Made by a program: the position numbers and the translations under genes. A stretch of 64,000 nt of DNA from Syngnathus acus (taxonomy: Eukaryota; Chordata; Actinopteri; Syngnathiformes; Syngnathidae). The stretch lies in NCBI RefSeq assembly GCF_901709675.1, contig NC_051095.1, forward strand, positions 28,288,956 to 28,352,955, in the 5' to 3' direction. A model generated the notes under the pieces. The model had not been told where the DNA came from, did not search any database, and saw only the letters and a program-made list of their open reading frames with translations. Shown here in pieces: positions 55,116 to 64,000 of this stretch; positions within the stretch are counted from its first letter, which is position 1; each line of letters begins with the position of its first letter.

Positions 55116-56444
55116 CCGTATTTTTCGCACCAAAAGGCACACTGGATTATGATTTTTTTATTTTAGAAATTATTTCATATATAGGGCGCACCGGAGTAAA
55201 AGGCGCATAAAATAGAAGCTATACTGCAACAAACTGAGGTTGATTAGGGTTGCGGTATGCATCCACTAGCCAATAACCAATGAGCCCTCTGTAAACAATC
55301 GCGTTTCTCAAACTATCTCCTTTAAAATGATCAGAACTGACTAAAGTTCGATCTAACGCATTGGTACCGCTTACCTATGTTTCCTTTCCATATCGATCCG
55401 TAAATTTACACGAAACATTAACAGAGCAGCCTATTTTGACATGAAATAAATAGCCTCGTGCGTATAGCAGCTCTCATTATAGCATTAGCCACCCGCAAAC
55501 TCCCATGAGCCTCAGTTCACAGACTCCCATGAGCCTCAGCAAAGTGTAAACAATCGCGTTTCTCAAACGATCTCCTATAAAATGATCGGAACTCACTAAA
55601 GTCCCCTCCTTGAAGGACATTTACACCTCCCATCTCACCCGCAAGGCGACCACGATTGTGAGTGATGTGAGTCACCCCGCTCACTCTTTGTTCGATCTTC
55701 TGCCCTCTGGGAAGAGGTACAGGAGCCTGCGCTCCCGCACCACCAGACTCACCAACAGCTTCATACTCCAGGCTGTTAGGATCCTGAACTCTCTCCCCCC
55801 TTCTGCGTAGCGTCCTGTACTTTTGCGCTATGTTCTGACTGTCTGCTGTATGCACACTTGCTCCGTTTTGCTCCTCTTATTTATTGTGTTATTTGTTTAT
55901 TTATTATTTATTCATCGCTCTTATTATTCATTGTTTGTGCCTTCTTGTTTTTATTTTGTGTTGTTTGCTTGTATGTGTGTATGTCGTGTACTATGTCTTG
56001 TCACCGTGGGATAGTGGAAACGTAATTTCGATTTCTTTGTGTGTCTTGACATGTGGAGAGATTGACAATAAAGCTGACTTTGACTTTGATATAACACATT
56101 GGTACTGCTTACCTATGTTTCCCTTCCATATCGATCCGTAAATCTACTTGAAACATTCACGGAGCAGCCTATTTTGAAATGAAATAGCCTCACGGGTACA
56201 ACAGCTATTCAGTGACGCCCCCTAACCACGGTTGCCGTAAAGCAGGGAAGCGATGCGTCCTTGTAATTTACTAGTCGTACTAAAACGTACTGAAACATTT
56301 TGGCAGAGCATTGTGTACAACCAGTATGGATCAACAAATTCATCAATTAATCCATATATAAGGTGCACCGGACTATAAGGCGCACTGTCGGCTTTTGAGA
56401 AAATTGTAGGTTTTTAGGTGCGCCTTGTAGTCCGGAAAATACGG
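55116..56444. mobile_element. MITE-C, reverse copy, hosting a LINE tail
   Basis: It runs from CCGTATTTTTCGCACCAAAAG to 'gcgccttgtagtccggaaaa' plus tacgg, with TA at 55114-55115 and 56445-56446. The interior is the reverse complement of 11795-12689, including the duplicated 'cccatgagcctcag' block. A 3' LINE fragment is inserted at 55604-56090. Confidence 0.82.
55604..56090 (+). mobile_element. Rex1/CR1-type LINE 3' fragment
   Basis: It encodes the C-terminal peptide VSHPAHSLFDLLPSGKRYRS and FILQAVRILNSLPPSA then a stop (about 55665-55810). The 3'UTR ends 'gacaataaagctgactttgactttga'. It is 5'-truncated with no catalytic region. Confidence 0.85.
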
Positions 56445-56446
56445 TA

Positions 56447-56917
56447 TATATTTTTTCAAAACTCAAGCTCAACACATTTATTTTTAGATTCAAATTTTAT
56501 TTTTTCAAGTACAAAACTTTTGACCCCAATCTGTTAGCCAGCTCAAACAACCATTCAAACGATTCCTCGGTAGCCAAGAAGAATGACTAAAGTAGTTGTT
56601 AGCCTCCACATGAGAAGCTTATGGCTTATGGCATTCGGTCTGCAGACGATAAGCTGATGCCACTTTGTGTTTTCCTGTCTTGTCTCTTCCGTGGACGCTC
56701 TTGTCACGCTTGTCTTTTGGCTCTCCTGCTCCGGGCGCTGCCATTTTATGAATCCGCTGGAATGGGAGAGGGTCTGGGGCCTGTACCTTTGTTTCCCTGC
56801 TAGCACATCGGGCCACCCTAAGGTCCAAATGTTTTCTTTTTGTTCAGAGATGTTGTCTTCTTATGTTTGGCTGTGCGGCACTCTGGTCGCATTGCCTCAA
56901 ATGTTTTTCAGACTTAG
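56447..56917. other. spdl1 intron, nothing recognised
   Basis: About 470 bases with no repeat match within the window and no exon-like segment with good borders. Confidence 0.4.
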
Positions 56918-58214
56918 TGTCACGTGTTGAGCTGGATATGGACCCAGAAGCAGACATAAAACGGAAGTTGAAAAACAAAGTCTTTATCAAGTATCAACAG
57001 AAAGCAGGGCTGGGCACTCAGAGAAACTAGACGTTCTATCCCTGGAAAAAAGCTCGACGCACTCACAACTCCTTGACAACTTCTCTGAGTAACTGGAGCT
57101 TATATACTGTAAGACAGCAGGTCTGTATGACAGAATAAAGGTTGACATAACAACAGGACAAAGCATATAAGGTAAACGACAACTGCAAAGCAACTGATAC
57201 AATATGGAATCAGGCTTATGACGCAATAAACTTATAACAAAAGGACAAAGCATAAAGGATCAGCAACTTTATAACAACTGAGAAGCTAGGACAAGTAAAT
57301 GTTACGCCTTAGGGAGAGGTGGAAAAAAGGCAAGGGGGTGGTCGGCAGGCTGAGGCCAATAGTGGGGTAATCAGGTGTGACGCCCTGAGCGACCCATCGA
57401 GGAAAAGAGGGACTCCTGGCAAAGCAGCAGCCGGTGAGATGATCCCTTCCTGATTGGGGGTGAAGAGATTGTTTGGAGCAAGTGGGTGATGTTGTTGGCT
57501 CGATGGAACATGTCTAAGTTTTCTGGATCCGTGACCGGCTAAGCGCGTACTGTCACGTGTGGAGCCGGATATGGACCTAGAAGCAGACATGACACGAAAG
57601 TTGAAAAGTAAAGTCTTTATCAAGTATCAACAGAAAGCAGGCCTGGGTGTGACGGATCAGACTGGACAACCAAATGCAGAGCGACACAGGCTTTATTGTT
57701 ACAGGGGAAGAGGAAGGTGGAACACTGGAGCAGTGTTCGGGCTGGAATGCTGGCCTTGCCGTGACGTGACTGATGGACGAGACTGGCGGCATAGCGATCG
57801 AGCGCTTCCTTCACCAGGGCTGACTGGCTGAGGGCTGGACACCACCTGGTGGGAAAGGCAGCAGAGCAAGCGCGCAGCAGATCAGGGAGTATCGTGGTCG
57901 GGAGCAAGCAGATGGTCAGGATAAGCGGCCATCAGGGCCAGACGGGTCAGTACACGGACCGGGTCGGTAACGGGAGTCAGGCAGAATGAGAGCAGTGTAC
58001 AAACAAGTGGCATGACGAAACAGACTGACAAGGGAGTCATTGGATCGCGAGGTTTAAATAGGAAGAGGGTGAGCGGGTGACAGGTGTGGTTGATTTACTT
58101 GATTGAGTGACAGGTGCCGCAGGCGCGTGACATTGAGTACTCAAGAAAACTTGACGTTCTACCTGGAAGAAAGCTTGACACACTCTGAGTAACCTGAGCT
58201 TATATACTGTAAAA
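56918..58214 (-). mobile_element. LTR-type repeats in tandem, with solo LTR inserted
   Basis: 'tgtcacgtgt(t/g)gagc(t/c)ggatatggac' occurs at 56918 and 57551, followed by the same ~230-base sequence ('aaagtctttatcaagtatcaacagaaagcag ... gagcttatatactgtaa'). The second copy is split by a solo LTR at 57648 and then cut by a hAT at 58215. On the minus strand 'cagtatataagctcc' supplies a TATA box. No coding interior was found, and the exact LTR borders are uncertain. Confidence 0.6.
57648..58132 (-). repeat. Solo LTR
   Basis: It starts TGTGACGGATCAG and ends GCGCGTGACA, near-inverted termini. On the minus strand AATAAA lies in 'gtaacaataaagcctg' (about 57690). Flanking pentamers (ctggg, ttgag) match only in part. 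It splits the second copy of the surrounding LTR repeat, which resumes at 58133. Confidence 0.65.
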
Positions 58215-58922
58215 CAGTGGTCCCCAACCTTTTTTGCGCCACGCACCGGTTACGCGTCAGAAATATTTTTGCGGACCAGCCTTTATATAAATAAATAATA
58301 CATTTATATAAATAATACATGTATAATAAATATATAAATACGATGAAATAAAATGATATGACTGGCATAAAAACAAGTATAAACGACATAAAAATAAAAC
58401 TCACCATTACGTTGAATTAGTGGGAGCACTGAGCTCGTTTCTCAGAAACGAGGTGGCCCCATCTAGGCATAATCTGAAACAATGACACCCAAAGTGGTTA
58501 AGGTTTGTCTGTTAATGCAGGATGCTCGGTCTCCATGTGCCGAAGCAGTTTTGAAGGCTTTATTGCCTCGTTAGCTAGCCTGTCGCCACATATGCCGAGT
58601 TTGCTTGGCGCCTCAGAGTCACCTGTGCCGATAAATCCGTATTTTAAGTACGACTCCAGAAATGTTCTTGCAGCTTTCCTTTTCTTAGAAGTGGTAGCCT
58701 CTTCTTCTTCAGTCTCCTCATTGGGCTTTTTTCCCTTTCAGAAGAAGCTTTCCAAACTTCTCCGTTTCTTGCTCATTTTTGCTTGCCTCGCGGGCTCGAC
58801 TGGGGTGACATGTCACGTGACCGAGACAAGCGTCTTGTGTCAAGGGACACAGCGACTTTTTTTAAATTAATTTTTTTACATTTTTCAAAATAAATTCGTA
58901 CTCATTTTTGCAGGCTCGACAG
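58215..58922 (-). mobile_element. hAT (Buster-like) element, 5' end missing
   Basis: Reverse copy of 36998-37896. The right terminus appears as CAGTGGTCCCCAACCTTTTTTG at 58215, and the BED-finger coding sequence lies on the minus strand around 58500-58790. The other terminus is missing beyond 58922. The finger region again reads ICGDRLANEAI without the first Cys. Confidence 0.82.
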
Positions 58923-59303
58923 AAACGACGAGTCACTGGCCGTTCACAACAATGAGAGCCACCTTTTACGCGCAGCTCCATGTTGGCATGTATTTCCCAT
59001 AACAAAGTATCCCAGGGTGGTCTGACCTAACCATCGACCCATTTCCTGAACTAATTGTTGTTTTGGTCAATTTTGAATTATATCATTCTATTTGCTAGTT
59101 TGCGTGAAGCTAACGGGAACTTGTGTCCTCATTCCTCCGGGCATCCGATATTGATCAAATTTCTTTTGATGGCTGTCGTGACTGCCTGAAAGGCTCATCA
59201 TTCTTTTTCTCCCCTCGCTGCATTACTAGGAAAGAGGATTTCTTAGTGGGAAGCAGGTTATCATGGACTCATTGGATTGTATTTTTGTTTTTTTCCTCCT
59301 CAG
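58923..59303. other. End of the last spdl1 intron
   Basis: Apparently unique intron DNA leading to the polypyrimidine tract 'gtttttttcctcctcag' at the terminal exon. Nothing else recognised. Confidence 0.6.
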
Positions 59304-59490
59304 CGCTCATGTGACCAGTTACAATGTGCTGGTAAAGAAGGAGCACCACAAGAAGGATGAAACAGAGGAAAAGAAAAAGGGGGAGCATCACGAGCCTGAT
59401 GAAGCAGAGGAAAGGGAAAAACAACAAAATGTTCAGATGATGCATGTCTGTTCTGAAAGCACTATAGAATCCCAATGTTCTCCACAGTAG
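59304..59490 (+). CDS. spdl1: Protein Spindly, terminal coding exon with CaaX end
   Basis: The acceptor is a strong pyrimidine tract with cctcag ending at 59303. One base completes a Ser codon with the AG from 28669. Then 61 codons and TAG follow: a Lys/Glu-rich segment (VKKEHHKKDETEEKKKGEHH) and the tail MMHVCSESTIESQCSPQ. Human Spindly ends LHPILYVSSKSTPETQCPQQ, so the end is conserved. In human the Cys of CPQQ is farnesylated and needed for kinetochore targeting. CSPQ here is a CaaX box whose final Gln suits farnesyltransferase. Confidence 0.9.
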
Positions 59491-59658
59491 GAACCTCCTA
59501 TAATTCTGGCAACCGGATCAGTACTAATGTATACATGGAATAGTGCCAAGATTTTCAAGATTTTCATTTTGTTTATTATTGCAATGATAGTTGTGTCCCT
59601 ACTTTGTGAAATACAATTAAAAGTCAAAAAATCTTTATATGATGCAGTACAGCTAGAT

Positions 59659-59870
59659 CGGGGGGGCAATTCCGGTCCTCGAGGGCCGGTGTCCTGCATG
59701 TTTTATAGGTCTCCTTGCTGCAACACACCTGATTCAAATGATCAGGATTGTTATCCAGCTTCTGCAGACCTTGCTAATTATCTGACCATTTGAATCAGGT
59801 GTGTTGCAACAGGGTGACATAGAAAACATGCAGGACACCGGCCCTCGAGGACCGGAATTGCCCACCCCTG
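59659..59870. mobile_element. Palindromic hAT MITE in the spdl1 3'UTR
   Basis: The left end is CGGGGGGGCAATTCCGGTCC (a mutated cagggg... start) and the right end is GGACCGGAATTGCCCACCCCTG. The arms are complementary over about 80-90 bases each. A perfect 8-bp target duplication agctagat lies at 59651-59658 and 59871-59878. It is related to the MITE at 8341. Confidence 0.93.
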
Positions 59871-60142
59871 AGCTAGATAATAAATTTACTTTTAGTTTAG
59901 TACATTCCTGACCGCGTCAATCAAATGTTCAACATGATTTGTGATGCACTGGCTGTTTAGAGTCAATTTATCATAAACATCCGAGCATGTACATTGTCTT
60001 TGAACAATTTTTGTCAGTAATTCTTCAAAGTTGAGCATTTAGCCATATTCAGTTGCATCACATCCTGTATCATACTGTTCTATGTATTTGCAATGAACAG
60101 GTAAATGTAGCCTGTCTTTCTAGTCTACTATTAATTGGAAAC

Positions 60143-60148
60143 AATAAA
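60143..60148 (+). terminator. spdl1: Polyadenylation signal AATAAA (probable)
   Basis: AATAAA in 'ggaaacaataaagatgactttgg', 653 bases after the stop codon and outside any recognised repeat. Confidence 0.6.
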
Positions 60149-60235
60149 GATGACTTTGGTTCTTCATTTGGACAAACAAAAAAGCCGTTTGTTCTTTAAA
60201 CTGGACAGTGTTAGTACAGTCCCTGACAGAAGTTA

Positions 60236-61156
60236 TGTCGGTCAGTTCCCCCCAAGTACCAGTCCGTGGATCATTTGGTACCGGGCTGCACAAGATAGAA
60301 TACCGTTTTTTTCCATGTATAATGCGCCCCCATGTATAATACGCACCCTAAAAATGGCATGTTGATGCTGGAAAAACCCTGTACCCATGTATAATACGCA
60401 CCCAAATTTTGACTCCTACTTAAGTCCGTAAACGTAAAATTATTTCAGAAAAAAGATCATCTTTGGGAACAACCGGATGTTATTCTGCCGGTCAGTATCA
60501 CTGCGCATGCGCTAGCAAACTCAATAGCGAAGAAATGTTTCGGATTTGTGTAGGGTACATTGTGACAGCAAACGAGCAGGTGATCGAGCAAGCGTCTGAT
60601 ACGAGAGCATTGTGTTCGTATGGAGCGTGTTTGAAGTGAACAGCAGAGAAGAAAGCGCATCTGTAATGGCGGCCTCCGTATGATATCCGGATAAAAAAAA
60701 AAAAAAAATTGTACCCATGTATAATGCGCACCCCAGATTTTAGGACAATAAATTAGTTAAATTTTGCGCATTATACATGGGAAAAAACGGTAAATAACTT
60801 GCATTATTTCTGTTTTATTTATCTGAGTCTGAACAATCTTTTATTTTGAAAAATGGACCGAACTCTCTCCGACACCTCGGTGACGTGAACATAACATTAC
60901 TCATGTTGTTGCATAGGGGTACACAGTGGATTCACATTTATTATTATACCATATGATTCAAATGACCAGTTCATCCTCACGGTGTGCAGGAGCCTGATTA
61001 ATTGAATCAGGTGTGTTTAACGAGGGAAACTTTGAAAACATGTAGGGATTCGGCCCCCGAGGAAAGGAGTTTGACACCCCTGCTTAAGGCCGGTCCATGA
61101 AAATATTGTCTGACATTAATCCGGTCCTTAGTGCTAAAAAGGTTGGGGACCGCAGC
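60236..61156. mobile_element. hAT (Buster-like) remnant hosting two MITEs
   Basis: The left piece 'ccagtccgtggatcatttggtaccgggctgc' (60242-60290) and the right piece 'aaggccggtccatg ... ggttggggaccgcag' (61087-61156) are ends of the family at 36998. Between them lie MITE-A (60303-60790) and, at about 60960-61083, a piece ending 'gagtttgacacccctg' that resembles a palindromic hAT MITE. No transposase. Confidence 0.7.
60303..60790. mobile_element. MITE-A, complete short copy without SINE
   Basis: The ends are CCGTTTTTTTCCATGTATAATG and the complement ending 'gggaaaaaacgg', with TA at 60301-60302 and 60791-60792. Subterminal 'gtataat(a/g)cgcac' motifs are present. It is reverse-oriented relative to 265-1219 and lacks the SINE fragment. 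The interior keeps 'aaagatgatcttt' region sequence ('atcatctttgggaacaaccgg'). Confidence 0.88.
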
Positions 61157-61168
61157 TGTCGCTTATCC

Positions 61169-61963
61169 TGTCACGGGTGGAATGGAGCCAGGGCGACCAA
61201 ATGCAGCTTGGACCAGGGTTTATTGAGGGAAAAGGGAGTTGGAAGGGAAGATGGTGGTTGAGTTTTGATTGCATTACTGAATTATTGGCAAAAAATAATA
61301 ATAACCATTAATGAAATACTCTCGGCAACACACCAAACATAAGTCATCGATCGAGACAACAAAATACATTTGCTGGCGACCGTTAGTCGCCGTACCGCTA
61401 CGTAGCTGCCACTCTTACGATGCGAGGCAAACTTAAAGGAGCGCGCTGGAGCTGTCAATCAAACGGCGCGCACACGAAGCAAACCGCGATCGGACAAACG
61501 GCACAACAGTGGATAGTAGTAACAATGAAATGTAGTATATACTCACTTTGTGTCAAAGACGCACACAATCACAGCAACATACTCGGTTGATTATGAGCGC
61601 GCCGGAGCTGTCAATCAAATGGCGCGCACACGAAGCAAACCGCGATCGGACAAACGGCACAACAGTGGACAGTAGTAACAATAAAATGTATATACTCACT
61701 TTGTGTGAAAGACATGATCACAGCAACATACTCAGTCGATACCAGCAACCTTTAACTTACCGCTGCGCACAAGTGAAAATGGCTATAAGACGACCCCCAC
61801 TTTTTCAGTCTTATTTCAATGCAAAAAACCTCGTCTTATATTCGGGCCAATACGGTACATAGATTGTGAGCAGACAGGAGGGGAGGGTCGAGTACACAGC
61901 AACGCTAACAGAAACCATGACAACTTAGAGACAATATAGGACGACCGGGGACGAGTCGTGACA
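61169..61963 (-). repeat. Solo LTR with TATCC target duplication
   Basis: It starts TGTCACGGGTGG and ends GAGTCGTGACA, flanked by a perfect 5-bp duplication tatcc (61164-61168, 61964-61968). The ends are clearly related to the LTR at 52990 ('gcgaccaaatgcagcttggaccagggtttattg'). The middle contains a tandem duplication of about 170 bases ('gcgcgcacacgaagcaaaccgcgatcgg' at 61467 and 61623) and a MITE-D terminus (61783-61857). Confidence 0.85.
61783..61857. mobile_element. MITE-D terminal fragment
   Basis: 'ataagacgacccccactttttcag ... cttatattcgggccaatacgg' equals one end of MITE-D (compare 41015-41083). The other end is absent. Confidence 0.8.
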
Positions 61964-61968
61964 TATCC

Positions 61969-62449
61969 ATGTTGTTGAATGAAAAGCTCATAATTTGACT
62001 TTAAATTCATCAATTGGTTTTAGAAATGACTCATATGAAAGCGGAAACTTTCCCGAAGGAGGTGTAATGTATGAAAATAAATTTGCTTCATTGCAGAAAT
62101 ATTTATCAATTAATGAACACAGAAAGGTCAGATTTTGGCAAGACAAACGATTTTGTCGCCTTGTCATACAATGCACCCGATCTAGTTTGCACCCTCACCT
62201 GTGCTCACTAATTAATTGGTTAATTAGTGGGTGTGTACAAAAAAACAACAGAACCCCAGACCTTCATTTGAACTGCAACCTGACCTCTGACAATATGCCA
62301 AAAATCAACCCTGCTAACAAAGCCTTTATTATCAAGCGGCTCAAGATCAATTCCACTGCAGAGGTGGCTGGCAGCTTTCTCAACCTCAAGTACAAAGAAT
62401 TGTAAATATTTAATTTGTAAAGAATTTATTTTATTTTTCAAATAATAAT
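61969..62449 (+). other. Unassigned DNA with a 136-codon open frame
   Basis: An open frame from 61995 to 62405 (MTLNSSIGFRNDSYESGNFP ... GSFLNLKYKEL) has no family I recognise. Its composition is ordinary for coding DNA, but no splice or promoter evidence was seen, and it ends just before a MITE. It may be a chance frame or an unidentified element's gene. Confidence 0.3.
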
Positions 62450-62451
62450 TA

Positions 62452-62556
62452 CCGTTTTTTTCCGTGTATAATGCGCAAAATTTAACTAATTTATTGTCCT
62501 AAAATCTGGGGTGCGCATTATACATGGGTACAAATTTTTTTTAATTTTTTTTTTTA

Positions 62557-62591
<35 letters not shown>

Positions 62592-63305
62592 AAATCATGG
62601 TACAACAAAACCAACAACAGGACTGACCGACAATAGTGTGTTTGTACTGTGCTCTGGTCATTTCGTCAAAGAAGGGATAATAGTCCTCTTCTCTTCTTGA
62701 CTGACAATGAATGTGATAGTTTAATACAATCAGCAAATAACAAAATGCGTATTACAGGTAATATTTTACTTCACAACACTTTGCCATGTTCCTTTCGTCT
62801 CTGCTGTTCACTTCAAACACGCTCCATACGAACGCAATGCTCTCGTATCAGACGTTTGCTCGATCACCTGCTCGTTTGCTGTCACAATGTACCCTACACA
62901 AATCCGAAACATTTGTTGCGGCTCCGAGTCACGACGAGGGGCAAGTTTTGGTTTCCAAGGGTGTTTTTATTCCTCTTCAACGTCTCTCCCATACAGAGCC
63001 GCCTTTTTCACATGTCCGCACGTCACTTTCCTCTCTTTTCATCTGATCGCGGTGGTGCCTTTACGGGCAGTCGGAGAAATCAACGCCAACAAAAAAAAAA
63101 TACATCCAGCCTAGTTAAGACCATACCAAAGACTATAAAAATGGGACCCATTGCCTCCCTGCGTGTGTGACGATCATTGGGACTTAAAAAAAAAAAAAAA
63201 ATTGGGTGCGTATTATACATGGGTACAGGCTTTTTTCCAGCATCAACATGCCATTTTTAGGGTGCGTATTATACATGGGGGCGCATTATACACGGAAAAA
63301 AACGG
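62452..63305. mobile_element. MITE-A with shrunken SINE piece
   Basis: It runs from CCGTTTTTTTCCGTGTATAATG to the complement ending 'cacggaaaaaaacgg', with TA at 62450-62451 and 63306-63307. Same orientation and interior as 265-1219. The SINE piece is reduced to about 67 bases (63121-63187). A poly-T/A run is present at 62529-62588. Confidence 0.85.
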
Positions 63306-63307
63306 TA

Positions 63308-63836
63308 ACTTAAAATTTCATGGCTGCAACACGTGCAGTAGAAGTTGGGAAAGGGCATGTTTACCACTTCGTTACATCACCTTTCCTTTTAATAACACTC
63401 AATAAATGTTGGGAAAGAGAGGAGACTAATTCTCTTAGCTTCTCATGTGGAATTCTTTCCCATTTTTGCTTGATGAACTGCTTCAGTTCAAGATTCAAGA
63501 ATTTTTATTCGCCATGTTTGAGCGTGCCAAACAAGGAATTTGAATTCGGTACATCACAGCCTCTGTTCAACATTTATGTGACTAACAACACTCAGGACCC
63601 TGTGAAAAATGACAAATATTCTCAAACAAAGTTGTTCAACAGTCCGGGGTCTTCCCTGTCGTATTTTACGCTTTCAAACATTTTCAATGGGAGACAGGTC
63701 TGGACTGCAAGCAGGCCAGGGGAGAACCTGGACTCTTTTGCTTCGAAGCCAAGCTGTTGTAACACGCGCAGAATGTGGCTTGGCATTATCTTGCTGAAAT
63801 AAGCAGCGGCGTCCATGAAAAAGACGTCACTTGGAC
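63308..63836 (-). repeat. Unclassified teleost repeat with inserted LINE tail
   Basis: 'aacagtccggggtcttccctgtcgtattttacgc' and 'gggagacaggtctggactgcaagcaggccag' are widespread-looking fish repeat sequence I cannot assign to a class. A LINE tail (63484-63620, 'ttcaagaatttttattcgccatgtttgagcg') matching 21455-21590 is inserted in it. Confidence 0.5.
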
Positions 63837-64000
63837 CAGTGGTCCCCAACCTTTTTTGCGCCACGGACCGGTTACATGTCAGAAATATTTTCGCGGACCG
63901 GCATTTATATAAATAAATAATACATTTATATAAATAAATAAATAAATAATACATTTATAATAAATATATAAATACGATGAAATAAACTGATACGACTGAC
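63837..64000 (-). mobile_element. hAT (Buster-like) terminus, runs off the window
   Basis: CAGTGGTCCCCAACCTTTTTTG followed by 'gcgccacggaccggttacatgtcag' and an AT-rich 'tttatataaataaata' tract, the same as the terminus at 58215. It continues past the window end. Confidence 0.85.

Larger units (their letters stand above)
59491..60165 (+). other. spdl1: spdl1 3' untranslated region
   Basis: It runs from the stop codon to just past the AATAAA at 60143. It contains a 212-bp palindromic hAT MITE (59659-59870). The transcript end is inferred from the signal; no other AATAAA was seen closer to the stop. Confidence 0.6.

Overview
The window reads as teleost fish DNA: one host gene, drawn out over nearly 50 kb, with almost everything else made of transposable elements. 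The host gene is on the + strand and I identify it as spdl1 (protein Spindly, the kinetochore dynein adaptor). Six coding exons were found: 10583-10689, 12900-13020, 28192-28258, 28350-28511, 28594-28669 and 59304-59490. Every exon has canonical AG/GT borders, the codon phases match at every junction, and the exons add up to exactly 720 bases (239 codons plus stop). They correspond to the C-terminal part of Spindly and end in a CaaX-type tetrapeptide, CSPQ. Upstream exons were not found and should lie left of the window. A likely polyadenylation signal is at 60143.

Region by region. 1-10.5 kb: nested TA-flanked MITEs, a tRNA-derived SINE, hAT elements with 8-bp target duplications, a Tigger-like element, L2/Rex1-type LINE fragments, and an unclassified AT-rich repeat carrying a CACTTCCGG array. 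10.6-13 kb: two spdl1 exons with a Tigger copy and a MITE between them. 13.2-28.2 kb (a 15-kb intron): Rex3/RTE-type LINE copies in both orientations, a nearly intact Tc1-like transposon, a hAT element, a long minus-strand LINE, a second Tc1 element and further LINE debris. 28.2-28.7 kb: three small spdl1 exons. 28.7-59.3 kb (a 30.6-kb intron): MITEs, a Rex3-type LINE, and a Ty3/gypsy-like LTR retrotransposon (LTR from 36667, last recognisable pol piece near 54811). The gag gene of this retrotransposon is split by a 10.9-kb hAT transposon. That hAT has in turn accumulated a MITE, a LINE, an LTR-like fragment, an endogenous retrovirus remnant and SINEs. A second hAT and a short LTR element with a minisatellite interior also sit in the gypsy element. 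59.3-64 kb: the terminal spdl1 exon, a 3'UTR with a palindromic hAT MITE, then more MITEs, a solo LTR and hAT ends.

None of the transposon reading frames looks fully intact; the best preserved is the Tc1 transposase at 17357-18410 (one stop and one frameshift seen). The value of the locus is its layering. Several insertions have a pre-insertion (empty) site preserved in another copy inside the window, so much of the order of events can be read directly. I did not find a clear new gene system. The most unusual observations are a hAT deletion derivative patched with a copy of its own flank and terminus, a set of four MITE families sharing one terminal grammar, and an exon-like open frame inside a transposon that is phase-compatible with spdl1.
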